From an uncultured Pseudomonadota bacterium (GTDB lineage Bacteria > Bdellovibrionota_B > Oligoflexia > Oligoflexales > Bog-1112), in contig CALBMD010000275.1 in NCBI GenBank assembly GCA_937896265.1, positions 1-9,228 of the forward strand: a stretch of DNA of 9,228 nt, written 5' to 3'. This document shows positions 1 through 5,641 of the stretch, piece by piece (position 1 is the stretch's first letter; every line of letters begins with the position of its first letter). A program made the translations under genes and the position numbers. The notes under the pieces were generated by a model, which worked only from the letters and a program-made list of their open reading frames with translations, ran no database searches and was not told where the DNA came from.

Positions 1-130
1 GAAAAACCACGCGACTGGTTTCCAAAAAAAGCCTTCTTGGGAGAAACCAGCTGCATAGTTTTCTCGCAAACCTGCATCCTTGCTGTTGCTAGAATTTAGA
101 TGCGGTAGCCCTGTAGGTGAAAAAAGTCGC
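1..130. other. Left-edge stretch, coding status unresolved
   Basis: This stretch lies downstream of the secreted-protein gene that ends at 131. On the minus strand one frame is open from 162 to the window edge (54 codons). It is offset by one base from the frame of that gene and has no ATG. It reads protein-like, with GLPHLNSSNSKDAGLRENY in its middle. The plus strand is also open, from position 1 to a TAG at 97-99, so it could instead hold the C-terminal end of a gene converging from the left. An inverted repeat with 8-base arms (CTGGTTTC at 15-22, GAAACCAG at 43-50) has no good T-run after it on either strand. I cannot choose between these readings. Confidence 0.3.
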
Positions 131-1438
131 CTAAATACTGGGAAGAAGGTGCTGTCCTTTTGTTAGGAGAACTCTACCCTCTTGAATTTTCTCTCGAAAT
201 TGAGGAATGGATTTGGCTTTTTCGAAGAGACTCTTCTTAATTTTATCAGCTTTTAAGCTTGGGTTTGTTTGTAGAATTTCCATCAACTCTTTTAGGATAT
301 GAAGCTGAGCAATGCCGGGATAGCGCAAAGTCTTTTCTTTTGCTTTAGGCTCAAAGTAATGGGGTGCTGCAATGTGTGCATTAAGGTTTGTGCTGTCCAG
401 AAAAGTAACTCCTTTGCTGTCTCTTGCGCTGGGATCTTGCAAATTAGCGACAACAATGACATTTTCAGCTTCGCTTACCCAAGCGTTTTCCGATTCAAGA
501 TACTTTTCTCCTTTAGGAAAGCCTTTACCAACATTAACCAAGATCAAAGTTTCAGGCATCGCTTCAACAATCATTTTAAATAGTGCGATATTTTTCTTAA
601 ATAGCCCTTGAGCAAGTTGTTGATACTCTTTGGCGCTTAAGTTGTTAAAACTAAAGCGTGTCTTGTTTCTATAAAGGTGGGCGAGGATTAGATCCTCACT
701 AATGAGGAGGTTAAAATCAATAATACGGACCTTTAAGGTTTTATAATTCTGAATAATTCTTTCAACATATGTTATCTCCATTTCGTTAGGTTCAAAGCTA
801 AGCATAGTCATGTTTTGTAAGTCTTGTTTTAACGTATCACGCCCCTGAGGGTGCTCAGAAAATCCCAATAGACTTGGATGCCAGGCGATGGGGTAAACTT
901 TAAAGGTGGCTTTGTTTTTGAGTTTTGCTACCTGATGATTTATATCTGTGACAATATCTAATATGCATTCTAACGCAGTCGTTTGCCAGGCACTATAAAA
1001 GAGATAGTAGAGAGTTTTAAGTTGGCTAAGGTTAGTATCATTTGGGTCCTTAGCATAGGAAATGAGCGCTTGATTAATGGCTGTTTTTTCTTTTATGAAA
1101 CTGGTAATTGCTTGTGCCTGGTCTTTACGCTCAAGTTTTCCATATTCTTTTTCAAAAATAGAGAAAAATGCCTGAAAGCTAAAAATTGTTTTAGGATACA
1201 TGAGAGGCAGCATTCGAGAAATTTCTTTGTTGTAATCTTTGACAAATGGAACGCGGCCAGTACCTAAGAGATCGATAACATCTGCTTCAAAATTGGAGTG
1301 CACAAGAGGGTTGTCTTGTACAGAGGCGGGGAAGCCGCCATTAATAGAGCCAATAACGATCTCAGGTCCCTTGGAGCTGGCTTGGGTTTCTGAGAAAGCA
1401 TGAGCCCATAAGATAAGATTAAGGATCAAAAACTTCAT
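131..1438 (-). CDS. Secreted protein, probable degenerate subtilisin-like (S8) fold
   Basis: The protein has 435 residues. Residues 1-20 form a signal peptide (one Lys, hydrophobic core LILNLILW, Ala-rich cleavage region near AHA or TQA), so it is probably exported. I do not recognise a close family. The layout resembles a subtilase: a hydrophobic strand IVIGSINGG (27-35) where S8 enzymes have the Asp motif; KVRIIDFNLLI (236-246) where they have the VINxS strand; ETLILVNVGKG (296-306) and ENVIVVANLQ (325-334) like the strands around the AAGN oxyanion motif; HIAAP (355-359) like the late IAAPG motif; and a C-terminal helical part with NPSLKADKIKKSL (392-404). The catalytic Asp, the GTHVAG His and the GTSxAxP Ser motifs are all absent, and a helical insertion of about 100 residues follows the first strand. 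It is therefore probably a non-enzymatic pseudo-protease; this is inference by eye. The start is firm: AAGGAGG at 1444-1450 lies five bases before ATG. It may be co-transcribed with the channel gene upstream (80-base gap). Confidence 0.75.
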   Translation of the reverse strand: MKFLILNLILWAHAFSETQASSKGPEIVIGSINGGFPASVQDNPLVHSNFEADVIDLLGTGRVPFVKDYNKEISRMLPLMYPKTIFSFQAFFSIFEKEYGKLERKDQAQAITSFIKEKTAINQALISYAKDPNDTNLSQLKTLYYLFYSAWQTTALECILDIVTDINHQVAKLKNKATFKVYPIAWHPSLLGFSEHPQGRDTLKQDLQNMTMLSFEPNEMEITYVERIIQNYKTLKVRIIDFNLLISEDLILAHLYRNKTRFSFNNLSAKEYQQLAQGLFKKNIALFKMIVEAMPETLILVNVGKGFPKGEKYLESENAWVSEAENVIVVANLQDPSARDSKGVTFLDSTNLNAHIAAPHYFEPKAKEKTLRYPGIAQLHILKELMEILQTNPSLKADKIKKSLFEKAKSIPQFREKIQEGRVLLTKGQHLLPSI

Positions 1439-1518
1439 TGCGGCCTCCTTTAAGAAAGGTTAAAAAAACCTAGATCAGATTGGCAATGATGGCAACATTG
1501 GAAAGAGCGCGTAACCAG
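1439..1518 (-). promoter_or_regulatory. Leader between channel gene and secreted-protein gene
   Basis: The 80-base gap holds a strong Shine-Dalgarno sequence (AAGGAGG, 1444-1450) for the gene ending at 131. It also holds a small inverted repeat, AGGTT/AACCT around five A (1457-1471). On the minus strand TTGCCA, 17 bases and TAGGTT form only a weak candidate promoter. No convincing terminator separates the two genes, so read-through from the channel gene is possible. Confidence 0.35.
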
Positions 1519-2754
1519 TTATTTTAACGGGTTGTTACTGTATTCTATCAGTTTTCGCGCTGGTTTCAGATGGAAGAGAGGTAGAGCTGCAAATAGATGA
1601 TCAAAGAGATCTGACTGGACATTTTCATAGATGCTTGAGTCAGTTTCTTTGGTAAAAGCGATAACTTCAAGCGGCACACCTAAATCTGTAGCTTGTAAGG
1701 TACGAACCATTACTGTGGGATCATTTTGGTGAAGATGGCTATTTTGTCTCAAAGAGTGTAGTACATACTCACGAAAGAGCCCTAAGTTTGTTAAGCCACG
1801 GTTTTCTACAGCGCTTTTCAAATTGGCTTTTTTTTGGGCTACAATAGCAGCTAGAGTAGGCTCTTCTGCCAACTCTTCTATAAACTCAGGTTTGCAGAAA
1901 TGAATGCTTGTGGGGTCTACATAGAGAGATCTTTTGATTCGTCTAGCGCGAGCTTCATCCATTCCCCGCCAGTTTTTAACTCCTTGCAAAAGGAGAGCGT
2001 TTGTCGGGATTGTTGTAATTGATTTGTCAAAATTGCGAACCTTGACTGTTGTCAAAGAGATTTCCATTACGGTGCCATCAGCATCAAAAGACTGCATTGT
2101 GATCCAATCGCCTATGCGAATCATATCGTAGGCAGAAAGCTGAATGCTTGAAACAAAACCCATAAGAGGGTCTTTAAAAACAAAGGCTAAAACAGCAGTT
2201 GCCGCTCCTAGGGTGGTAAGAAATTTCCATGGTGAGGTAGCTAAAATTTCAGAAGCGATGAAGATGGTACAACTAAAAAAGATAACAATGCGAAGCACTT
2301 GCATATAGGTTTTGATTGGTCGCTTTTTAGCGACTTCAAACATATTGTATTGCTGTTCGAGAGCTTTAAGAAAGGCGGTTAGAGCTAGCGCTGAATTAAA
2401 GTAGACATAGATGACGATAAGATGGCGAAAAATGCTAATTGCTGTTGTTGTTAAAGGTCTGTTTCCTAAATCTAAAAACCCAATACAGCTATAAAGAATC
2501 ACAGAAGGAGCTAGATAGGCAATCTTATCTAAAACCTTAGCTTGCTTAATATTTTTTGCAAATCGCTTGTCTATTTTGGCAATTAATTCATGGAAAAATT
2601 TGCTTAGATAATGCTTGGCGATGAAATTGCTCAACCAAGCGGCAAGAAAAAGAGCGACTAAGGCAATTAAGTTAAACCCTAGGGTAGCTTGAGTTTTACT
2701 CAAACCAAAACTTCGAAGAAAAGTAATAAAAACAGACAGATCTATACGAGGCAT
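1519..2754 (-). CDS. ybdG: YbdG-type mechanosensitive channel (MscS superfamily)
   Basis: The protein has 411 residues, close to the roughly 415 of E. coli YbdG. This inner-membrane channel family opens under membrane tension and releases solutes during hypo-osmotic shock; in E. coli YbdG underlies a miniature-conductance (MscM) activity. Hydrophobic segments lie near 24-45, 79-95, 104-128 and 151-171, and the pore-lining helix near 179-203 leads into FKDPLMGFVSSIQLS (193-207). The beta domain shows RIGDWI (213-218), ADGTVMEISLTTVKVRNFD (225-243) and TTIPT (247-251), followed by NWRGM (261-265) and RRIKRS (271-276), which distinguish the YbdG branch from plain MscS. The cytoplasmic tail has TNLGLFREY (322-330), VMVRTL (348-353), GVPLEVIAFT (359-368) and SDLFDHLFA (381-389), all as in YbdG. 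Translation starts at ATG 2754, with AAGGGG six bases upstream. It is divergent from the lipoprotein gene. The family call is secure; the conductance is not known. Confidence 0.95.
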   Translation of the reverse strand: MPRIDLSVFITFLRSFGLSKTQATLGFNLIALVALFLAAWLSNFIAKHYLSKFFHELIAKIDKRFAKNIKQAKVLDKIAYLAPSVILYSCIGFLDLGNRPLTTTAISIFRHLIVIYVYFNSALALTAFLKALEQQYNMFEVAKKRPIKTYMQVLRIVIFFSCTIFIASEILATSPWKFLTTLGAATAVLAFVFKDPLMGFVSSIQLSAYDMIRIGDWITMQSFDADGTVMEISLTTVKVRNFDKSITTIPTNALLLQGVKNWRGMDEARARRIKRSLYVDPTSIHFCKPEFIEELAEEPTLAAIVAQKKANLKSAVENRGLTNLGLFREYVLHSLRQNSHLHQNDPTVMVRTLQATDLGVPLEVIAFTKETDSSIYENVQSDLFDHLFAALPLFHLKPARKLIEYSNNPLK

Positions 2755-2862
2755 AGGGAGCCCCTTGTGTAAAATATCGAAATAATTTCAAAAAACAATA
2801 TTTATGCCGAAGATACCAATGGGTATTTAGCATTTTGTAAAATATAGCAAATGAGAGCAAAA
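2755..2862. promoter_or_regulatory. Divergent intergenic region, channel gene and lipoprotein gene
   Basis: This 108-base AT-rich region must hold both promoters. On the plus strand TTTATG (2801-2806), 17 bases and TATTTA (2824-2829) is a weak candidate for the lipoprotein gene. On the minus strand TTGTTT (2793-2798), 16 bases and TATTTT (2771-2776) is possible, but it would leave almost no leader before the ribosome site. An 11-base palindrome, GAAATAATTTC (2779-2789), and an inverted repeat, ATACC/GGTAT (around 2813-2826), could be operator-like. None of this is decisive. Confidence 0.35.
2768..2845. repeat. Direct repeat TGTAAAATAT, two copies (2768-2777, 2836-2845)
   Basis: The 10-base word TGTAAAATAT occurs exactly twice in the divergent region, 68 bases apart start to start. 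One copy sits just before the channel gene and the other just before the lipoprotein gene. Chance is possible in DNA this AT-rich; a shared regulator site is the alternative. Confidence 0.3.
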
Positions 2863-3507
2863 ATGAAAGATATATTTCGATTATTGCCAATATTAATCCT
2901 CGCTTTTGCCTGTGCCACCACCAATGAAGAGATGGCAAGTGATCTTGGGGAAGAAGATCAGAATTCCTCACAAAACGAAGGTGAAGAAAACAATATATCT
3001 AACAATAATCTGGTGGATGAAAATACTAATGCCACCAATCTTTCTGAAGAAAACAAACTAAATAATGAGCCTTTAGTTAATGAGCTGCCTGTGAATGAAG
3101 CAAAACCAGAGCAAACAGTCTCAGAACAATCTTTGCCACAAGCTGAGCTTGCTGAGCAAAAGAAAGTAGAGGAAGCATCATTACCTGCAGCCAATCCTGT
3201 AATAGAAAGCGCTAGAATTGAACCAACTTATGAAGAAGAGCAGCCAAAAACAGCAGCTGCCAATTTAAAAGCATTTCAAGAGCATTTTAAAGAGCGGCTA
3301 GGCGGGCGGTTTGTAGCAATGGCTAGGGTTAAAGCAAAGAGAGCTGCTGTTTATATTCAGCCTAATACATTATCGACGGTCCATGAGTACTTAGATGCTG
3401 GCGATTACGTCCATATCATTGAGTTAGCAAATGAAGATTTTGTTAAAATTGGGAAAGATCGTTTTATGCTTAAGAAGCAAGTGGCTTCAAAACTATTAAA
3501 GGAATAG
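2863..3507 (+). CDS. Lipoprotein with Asn/Glu-rich linker and SH3-like C-terminus
   Basis: The protein has 214 residues and I do not recognise a named family. Residues 1-16 are a lipoprotein signal (MKDIFRLLPILILAFA) with the lipobox-like LAFAC and a candidate lipidated Cys17; the -3 position is Ala, not the usual Leu, so the lipobox is imperfect. Residues 21-130 are a low-complexity, acidic stretch rich in Asn, Glu and Ser, then Pro and Glu, probably a disordered spacer reaching across the periplasm or the wall. Residues 150-210 look like a bacterial SH3 domain, with alternating strands VAMARVKAKRAAVYIQ, DYVHIIELA, DFVKIGKDRFMLKK. Such domains often bind peptidoglycan or protein partners; here that is inference. 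The ATG at 2863 is preferred because GAGAG lies five bases before it. An in-frame ATG at 2851 would add four residues (MRAK) but has no ribosome site. Confidence 0.75.
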   Translation: MKDIFRLLPILILAFACATTNEEMASDLGEEDQNSSQNEGEENNISNNNLVDENTNATNLSEENKLNNEPLVNELPVNEAKPEQTVSEQSLPQAELAEQKKVEEASLPAANPVIESARIEPTYEEEQPKTAAANLKAFQEHFKERLGGRFVAMARVKAKRAAVYIQPNTLSTVHEYLDAGDYVHIIELANEDFVKIGKDRFMLKKQVASKLLKE

Positions 3508-3623
3508 AAGATGCTTTTTTAGCTGTAATTATTGAGAAAATAAAAAAATCTAAAGAAATATCTGAAAAATGTAGAAGAGTGATACGTAGCCCAAAATATA
3601 GGCATTAAACAAAAGAGAATTTA
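3508..3623 (+). other. Gap between lipoprotein and response regulator genes
   Basis: This 116-base A-rich gap has no clear hairpin terminator and no strong promoter pair. TTGAGA at 3532-3537 has no good -10 element at the right distance. One plus-strand frame is open from inside the end of the lipoprotein gene to a TAA near 3606 and reads as Lys/Glu/Ile-rich residues, but it lacks ATG, GTG or TTG near its beginning. I see no supported gene here. The only ribosome-site-like bases before the regulator are AAGAGA. Confidence 0.4.
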
Positions 3624-4229
3624 ATGGAACAAGTTGCAACCTTTGTAAAAAAGAACAAGATTAAAGCTCTGCTTGTCGATGACAATTACGATTTTTTCGC
3701 CATCTTAAGCATAGGAGTTAAAGAAAAGGTCGATTTAGACTATGCATGCGATGGATTTACCGCTTTTAAGATGATGAAAAAGGATAAGTATGATGTTGTC
3801 ATCTGCGACGTTTATATGCCTTTATTTAATGGTATTGCGTTTTTAGCAGAAACCAAAAAAAAGAATGTGCATATTCCTTTTGTGTTTGTTTCAGGTAATA
3901 TCGATGAAAAAATCACTAAAGAGGCTTTTAACGCTGGTGCTTATAATTTGTTGCAAAAACCCTTTGCTGCTCAAGATCTCATTGAAAAGCTAGAAAAAGC
4001 GATTGAGTTGCATATAACAGAGGAGGCTTTCGAGCTTAGCGATCAAGATAAAGCTTATATGTATAATACTCTTAAGACTTATTATTATGATATTGATCGC
4101 ATTTTAAGGGCGATAGTTCACTTCAATATTCCTGTTTCAGCTATCTATTCAGAATTGGATAAGAAGGCCGCTACCGGCAAGTGCATCTTTGATGATTTGC
4201 ACGGTCTAAAATACTATAAAGCAGGTTGA
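3624..4229 (+). CDS. Orphan response regulator, receiver domain plus unknown C-terminus
   Basis: The protein has 201 residues. Residues 13-133 are a CheY-like receiver domain: acidic pair Asp19-Asp20 in LLVDD, phospho-acceptor Asp62 in VVICDVYMP, Ser90 in FVSGN, and Lys112-Pro113 in LLQKPF. The usual aromatic switch residue three places before the Lys is Leu109, with a Tyr (Tyr107) nearby. It should be phosphorylated by a histidine kinase, but no kinase gene is in the window. The C-terminal 68 residues (134-201) contain no helix-turn-helix, GGDEF, EAL, HD-GYP or ATPase motif. They are rich in Tyr and predicted helical, with TYYYDIDRILRAIV. Output is therefore probably by protein-protein contact rather than DNA binding. 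The gene may be read together with the lipoprotein gene, 116 bases upstream. Its end faces the next gene with only two bases between the stops. Confidence 0.9.
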   Translation: MEQVATFVKKNKIKALLVDDNYDFFAILSIGVKEKVDLDYACDGFTAFKMMKKDKYDVVICDVYMPLFNGIAFLAETKKKNVHIPFVFVSGNIDEKITKEAFNAGAYNLLQKPFAAQDLIEKLEKAIELHITEEAFELSDQDKAYMYNTLKTYYYDIDRILRAIVHFNIPVSAIYSELDKKAATGKCIFDDLHGLKYYKAG

Positions 4230-4231
4230 AT

Positions 4232-4564
4232 CTATTGTTCTAAAAAAGCAGCTAGCTCTGGGTGGTTGCCTTGAAATTGAATGCGTAGTTCAAGGCCGTC
4301 TTGTTCGATTTTTTTGGATTCTAAGAGACCATCGGCAAGGATAATATTGCCATCATCTGGTTCGATTTGGATAGCAAAACGCGAGTTAGTAGGAAAGAGA
4401 AGATCAAGCTCCTCGCGATCCATACGCAACTCGTTTGCTTTACTGAAGACTGAGGTGACAATGATGCCGTGTTCAAGTAACAAGCGAGAAGTAAAAACAA
4501 AAGAAACGTGACAGAACCCAACGCTTTGAGTAAGGCGAACTTTGCTAATAAATGGAACTTCCAC
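4232..4564 (-). CDS. Small hypothetical protein coupled to glpX
   Basis: The protein has 110 residues from a GTG start and no recognised family. It begins VEVPFISKVRLTQSV and has alternating hydrophobic residues suggesting beta strands (FCHVSFVF, GIIVTSVF, RFAIQIE, NIILADGLL, LELRIQFQG), then a short acidic helix at the end (PELAAFLEQ). There is no signal peptide or membrane segment, so it is probably cytoplasmic. The frame stays open further upstream into glpX, but that part is Arg-rich and reads like a shadow of glpX. I chose GTG because AAAGG lies five bases before it and overlaps the glpX stop codon, a layout typical of translational coupling. It is probably co-transcribed with glpX. A beta-rich regulatory or small-molecule-binding domain is possible, but this is a guess. 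Confidence 0.65.
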   Translation of the reverse strand: MEVPFISKVRLTQSVGFCHVSFVFTSRLLLEHGIIVTSVFSKANELRMDREELDLLFPTNSRFAIQIEPDDGNIILADGLLESKKIEQDGLELRIQFQGNHPELAAFLEQ

Positions 4565-4569
4565 ATGAA

Positions 4570-4574
4570 CCTTT
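4570..4574 (-). promoter_or_regulatory. Ribosome site overlapping the glpX stop codon
   Basis: AAAGG on the minus strand shares bases with the glpX TAA (4573-4575) and lies five bases before the GTG at 4564. It decides the start of the small downstream gene and implies that ribosomes ending glpX can restart there. Confidence 0.5.
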
Positions 4575-5529
4575 AAACGTGAGGGGATTTTATTTTGAGA
4601 TTGTGATAGGCGCGGATGTATCTCACAGTGCCTGTCTGAGAACGCATAACTACGGAGTGAGTAGTAGCTAGTCCTCCAGAAAACTTGACGCCTTTTAACA
4701 TCGAACCATCGGTAACGCCTGTTGCGCAAAACATCACGTGACCTTTAGCTAGCTCTTCCATTTGGTAGATCTTGTTTAAATCTTGGATGCCCATTTTTTT
4801 GGCTCGTTCCTTTTGCTCTTCTTTAGTAAAAACAAGCCGCCCTTGAAAGTTGCCTCCAACGCATCGAAGAGCAGCTGCAGCAATAACCCCTTCTGGAGCG
4901 CCACCAGTACCCATGAGGACATCAATGCCGGTATTTGGCATACCAGCAGCAATAGCTGCTTGCACGTCTCCATCACCGATCATAGAGATGCGCGCACCAG
5001 CTTTCCTGACCTCTATGATAAGTTCTTCATGGCGCGGTCGGTCTAAAATAATAACAGTTAAATCAGCAATGCTGCAACGCTTGGCTTTAGCAATATTGTG
5101 TAGGTTTTCAGTGGGGGATTTGGTCAAATCAATAGCATGTGCTGCATCTGGGCCCACAGCTATTTTTTCCATGTAAACATCAGGGGCATGAAGAAAGCCA
5201 CCTTCGTTAGCTATAGCGATGACAGATAGGGCATTATTGCCCCCTTTTGCACAGATGGTTGTGCCTTCGAGTGGATCAATAGCTAGGTCTAACTTAGGCC
5301 CTATCCCTGAACCGACTTTTTCGCCGATGTAAAGCATCGGCGCTTCATCGCGTTCCCCTTCGCCTATTTTGACGGTTCCATCAAAACCAATGAAATCGAA
5401 CTCTCTACGCATCGCCTCAACAGCCGCATGGTCCGCTAACTTTTCATTACCTCGTCCCATTAAACGTGACGAAGCAAGAGCAGCTGCTTCGCTAACTCTG
5501 ACAAACTCCAAGGCAAAGTTTCGATCCAT
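4573..5529 (-). CDS. glpX: Fructose-1,6-bisphosphatase, class II (GlpX)
   Basis: The protein has 318 residues, within the normal size for the class. It hydrolyses fructose-1,6-bisphosphate to fructose-6-phosphate and phosphate in gluconeogenesis, in the cytoplasm and with divalent metal. The metal and catalytic residues sit at the same numbers as in E. coli GlpX: Asp33 (KLADHAAVEAMR), Glu57 (KIGEGERDEAPMLYIGE), Asp85, Glu88 and Thr90 (AIDPLEGTT). Other class II motifs seen are GDGDVQAAI (192-200), TGGAPEGV and CATGVTDG near the end. Translation starts at ATG 5529, with AAGGAG ten bases upstream, a slightly long spacing. It is divergent from the ole genes across 112 bases and probably heads a two-gene unit with the small gene after it. 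The assignment is secure. Confidence 0.97.
   Translation of the reverse strand: MDRNFALEFVRVSEAAALASSRLMGRGNEKLADHAAVEAMRREFDFIGFDGTVKIGEGERDEAPMLYIGEKVGSGIGPKLDLAIDPLEGTTICAKGGNNALSVIAIANEGGFLHAPDVYMEKIAVGPDAAHAIDLTKSPTENLHNIAKAKRCSIADLTVIILDRPRHEELIIEVRKAGARISMIGDGDVQAAIAAGMPNTGIDVLMGTGGAPEGVIAAAALRCVGGNFQGRLVFTKEEQKERAKKMGIQDLNKIYQMEELAKGHVMFCATGVTDGSMLKGVKFSGGLATTHSVVMRSQTGTVRYIRAYHNLKIKSPHV
5322..5342. repeat. Perfect hairpin inside glpX
   Basis: CGCCGATG, a five-base loop (TAAAG) and CATCGGCG form an exact 8-base-pair inverted repeat. On the coding strand it falls on the conserved APMLYIGE codons and is followed by an A-run, not a T-run, so it is not a normal terminator there. It may be a by-product of codon choice. 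Confidence 0.5.
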
Positions 5530-5567
5530 TGGGAAAATTCTCCTTAATTAGCAAGTTGAGATCAAAA

Positions 5568-5596
5568 TTGCTATTTGAAGAATATAAGGATATAAA
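5568..5596 (+). promoter_or_regulatory. Candidate promoter of the ole operon
   Basis: TTGCTA (5568-5573), exactly 17 bases, then TATAAA (5591-5596) fits a sigma-70 type promoter well. Transcription would begin near 5603, giving a leader of about 39 bases before oleA. It overlaps the opposing glpX promoter candidate. No start site has been measured; this is by pattern only. Confidence 0.5.
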
Positions 5597-5607
5597 GTCT
5601 GAGGCAA
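5579..5607 (-). promoter_or_regulatory. Candidate promoter of glpX
   Basis: On the minus strand TTGCCT (5602-5607), exactly 17 bases, then TATTCT (5579-5584) fits a sigma-70 type promoter. Transcription would begin near 5572, about 42 bases before the glpX ATG. It shares 18 bases with the ole promoter candidate, so the two could not be bound by polymerase at once. Confidence 0.4.
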
Positions 5608-5641
5608 GCGTTACATACACCCATAAAACGGATACTTGTGA

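Noticed and set aside
15..50. Inverted repeat CTGGTTTC/GAAACCAG as a terminator
   Set aside because: The loop is about 20 bases and no T-run follows on either strand.
3474..3608. Open plus-strand frame of about 44 codons across the lipoprotein stop and the following gap
   Set aside because: It has no ATG, GTG or TTG near its beginning, and its Lys/Glu/Ile content is what A-rich DNA gives in any frame. The lipoprotein ends naturally at TAG 3505.
4321..4566. Minus-strand 81-codon frame starting at the ATG that overlaps the GTG of the small gene
   Set aside because: Its Leu/Ser-rich product looks like an off-frame reading of the 110-residue gene, and the ribosome site would be only three bases away.
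4565..4729. Upstream extension of the small gene after glpX, which would give 165 residues
   Set aside because: The extra 55 residues are Arg-rich and lie wholly inside glpX in another frame; the GTG at 4564 has a proper ribosome site.
4850..5176. Plus-strand 108-codon open frame opposite glpX
   Set aside because: It is antisense to a clearly conserved gene, with biased composition typical of a shadow frame.
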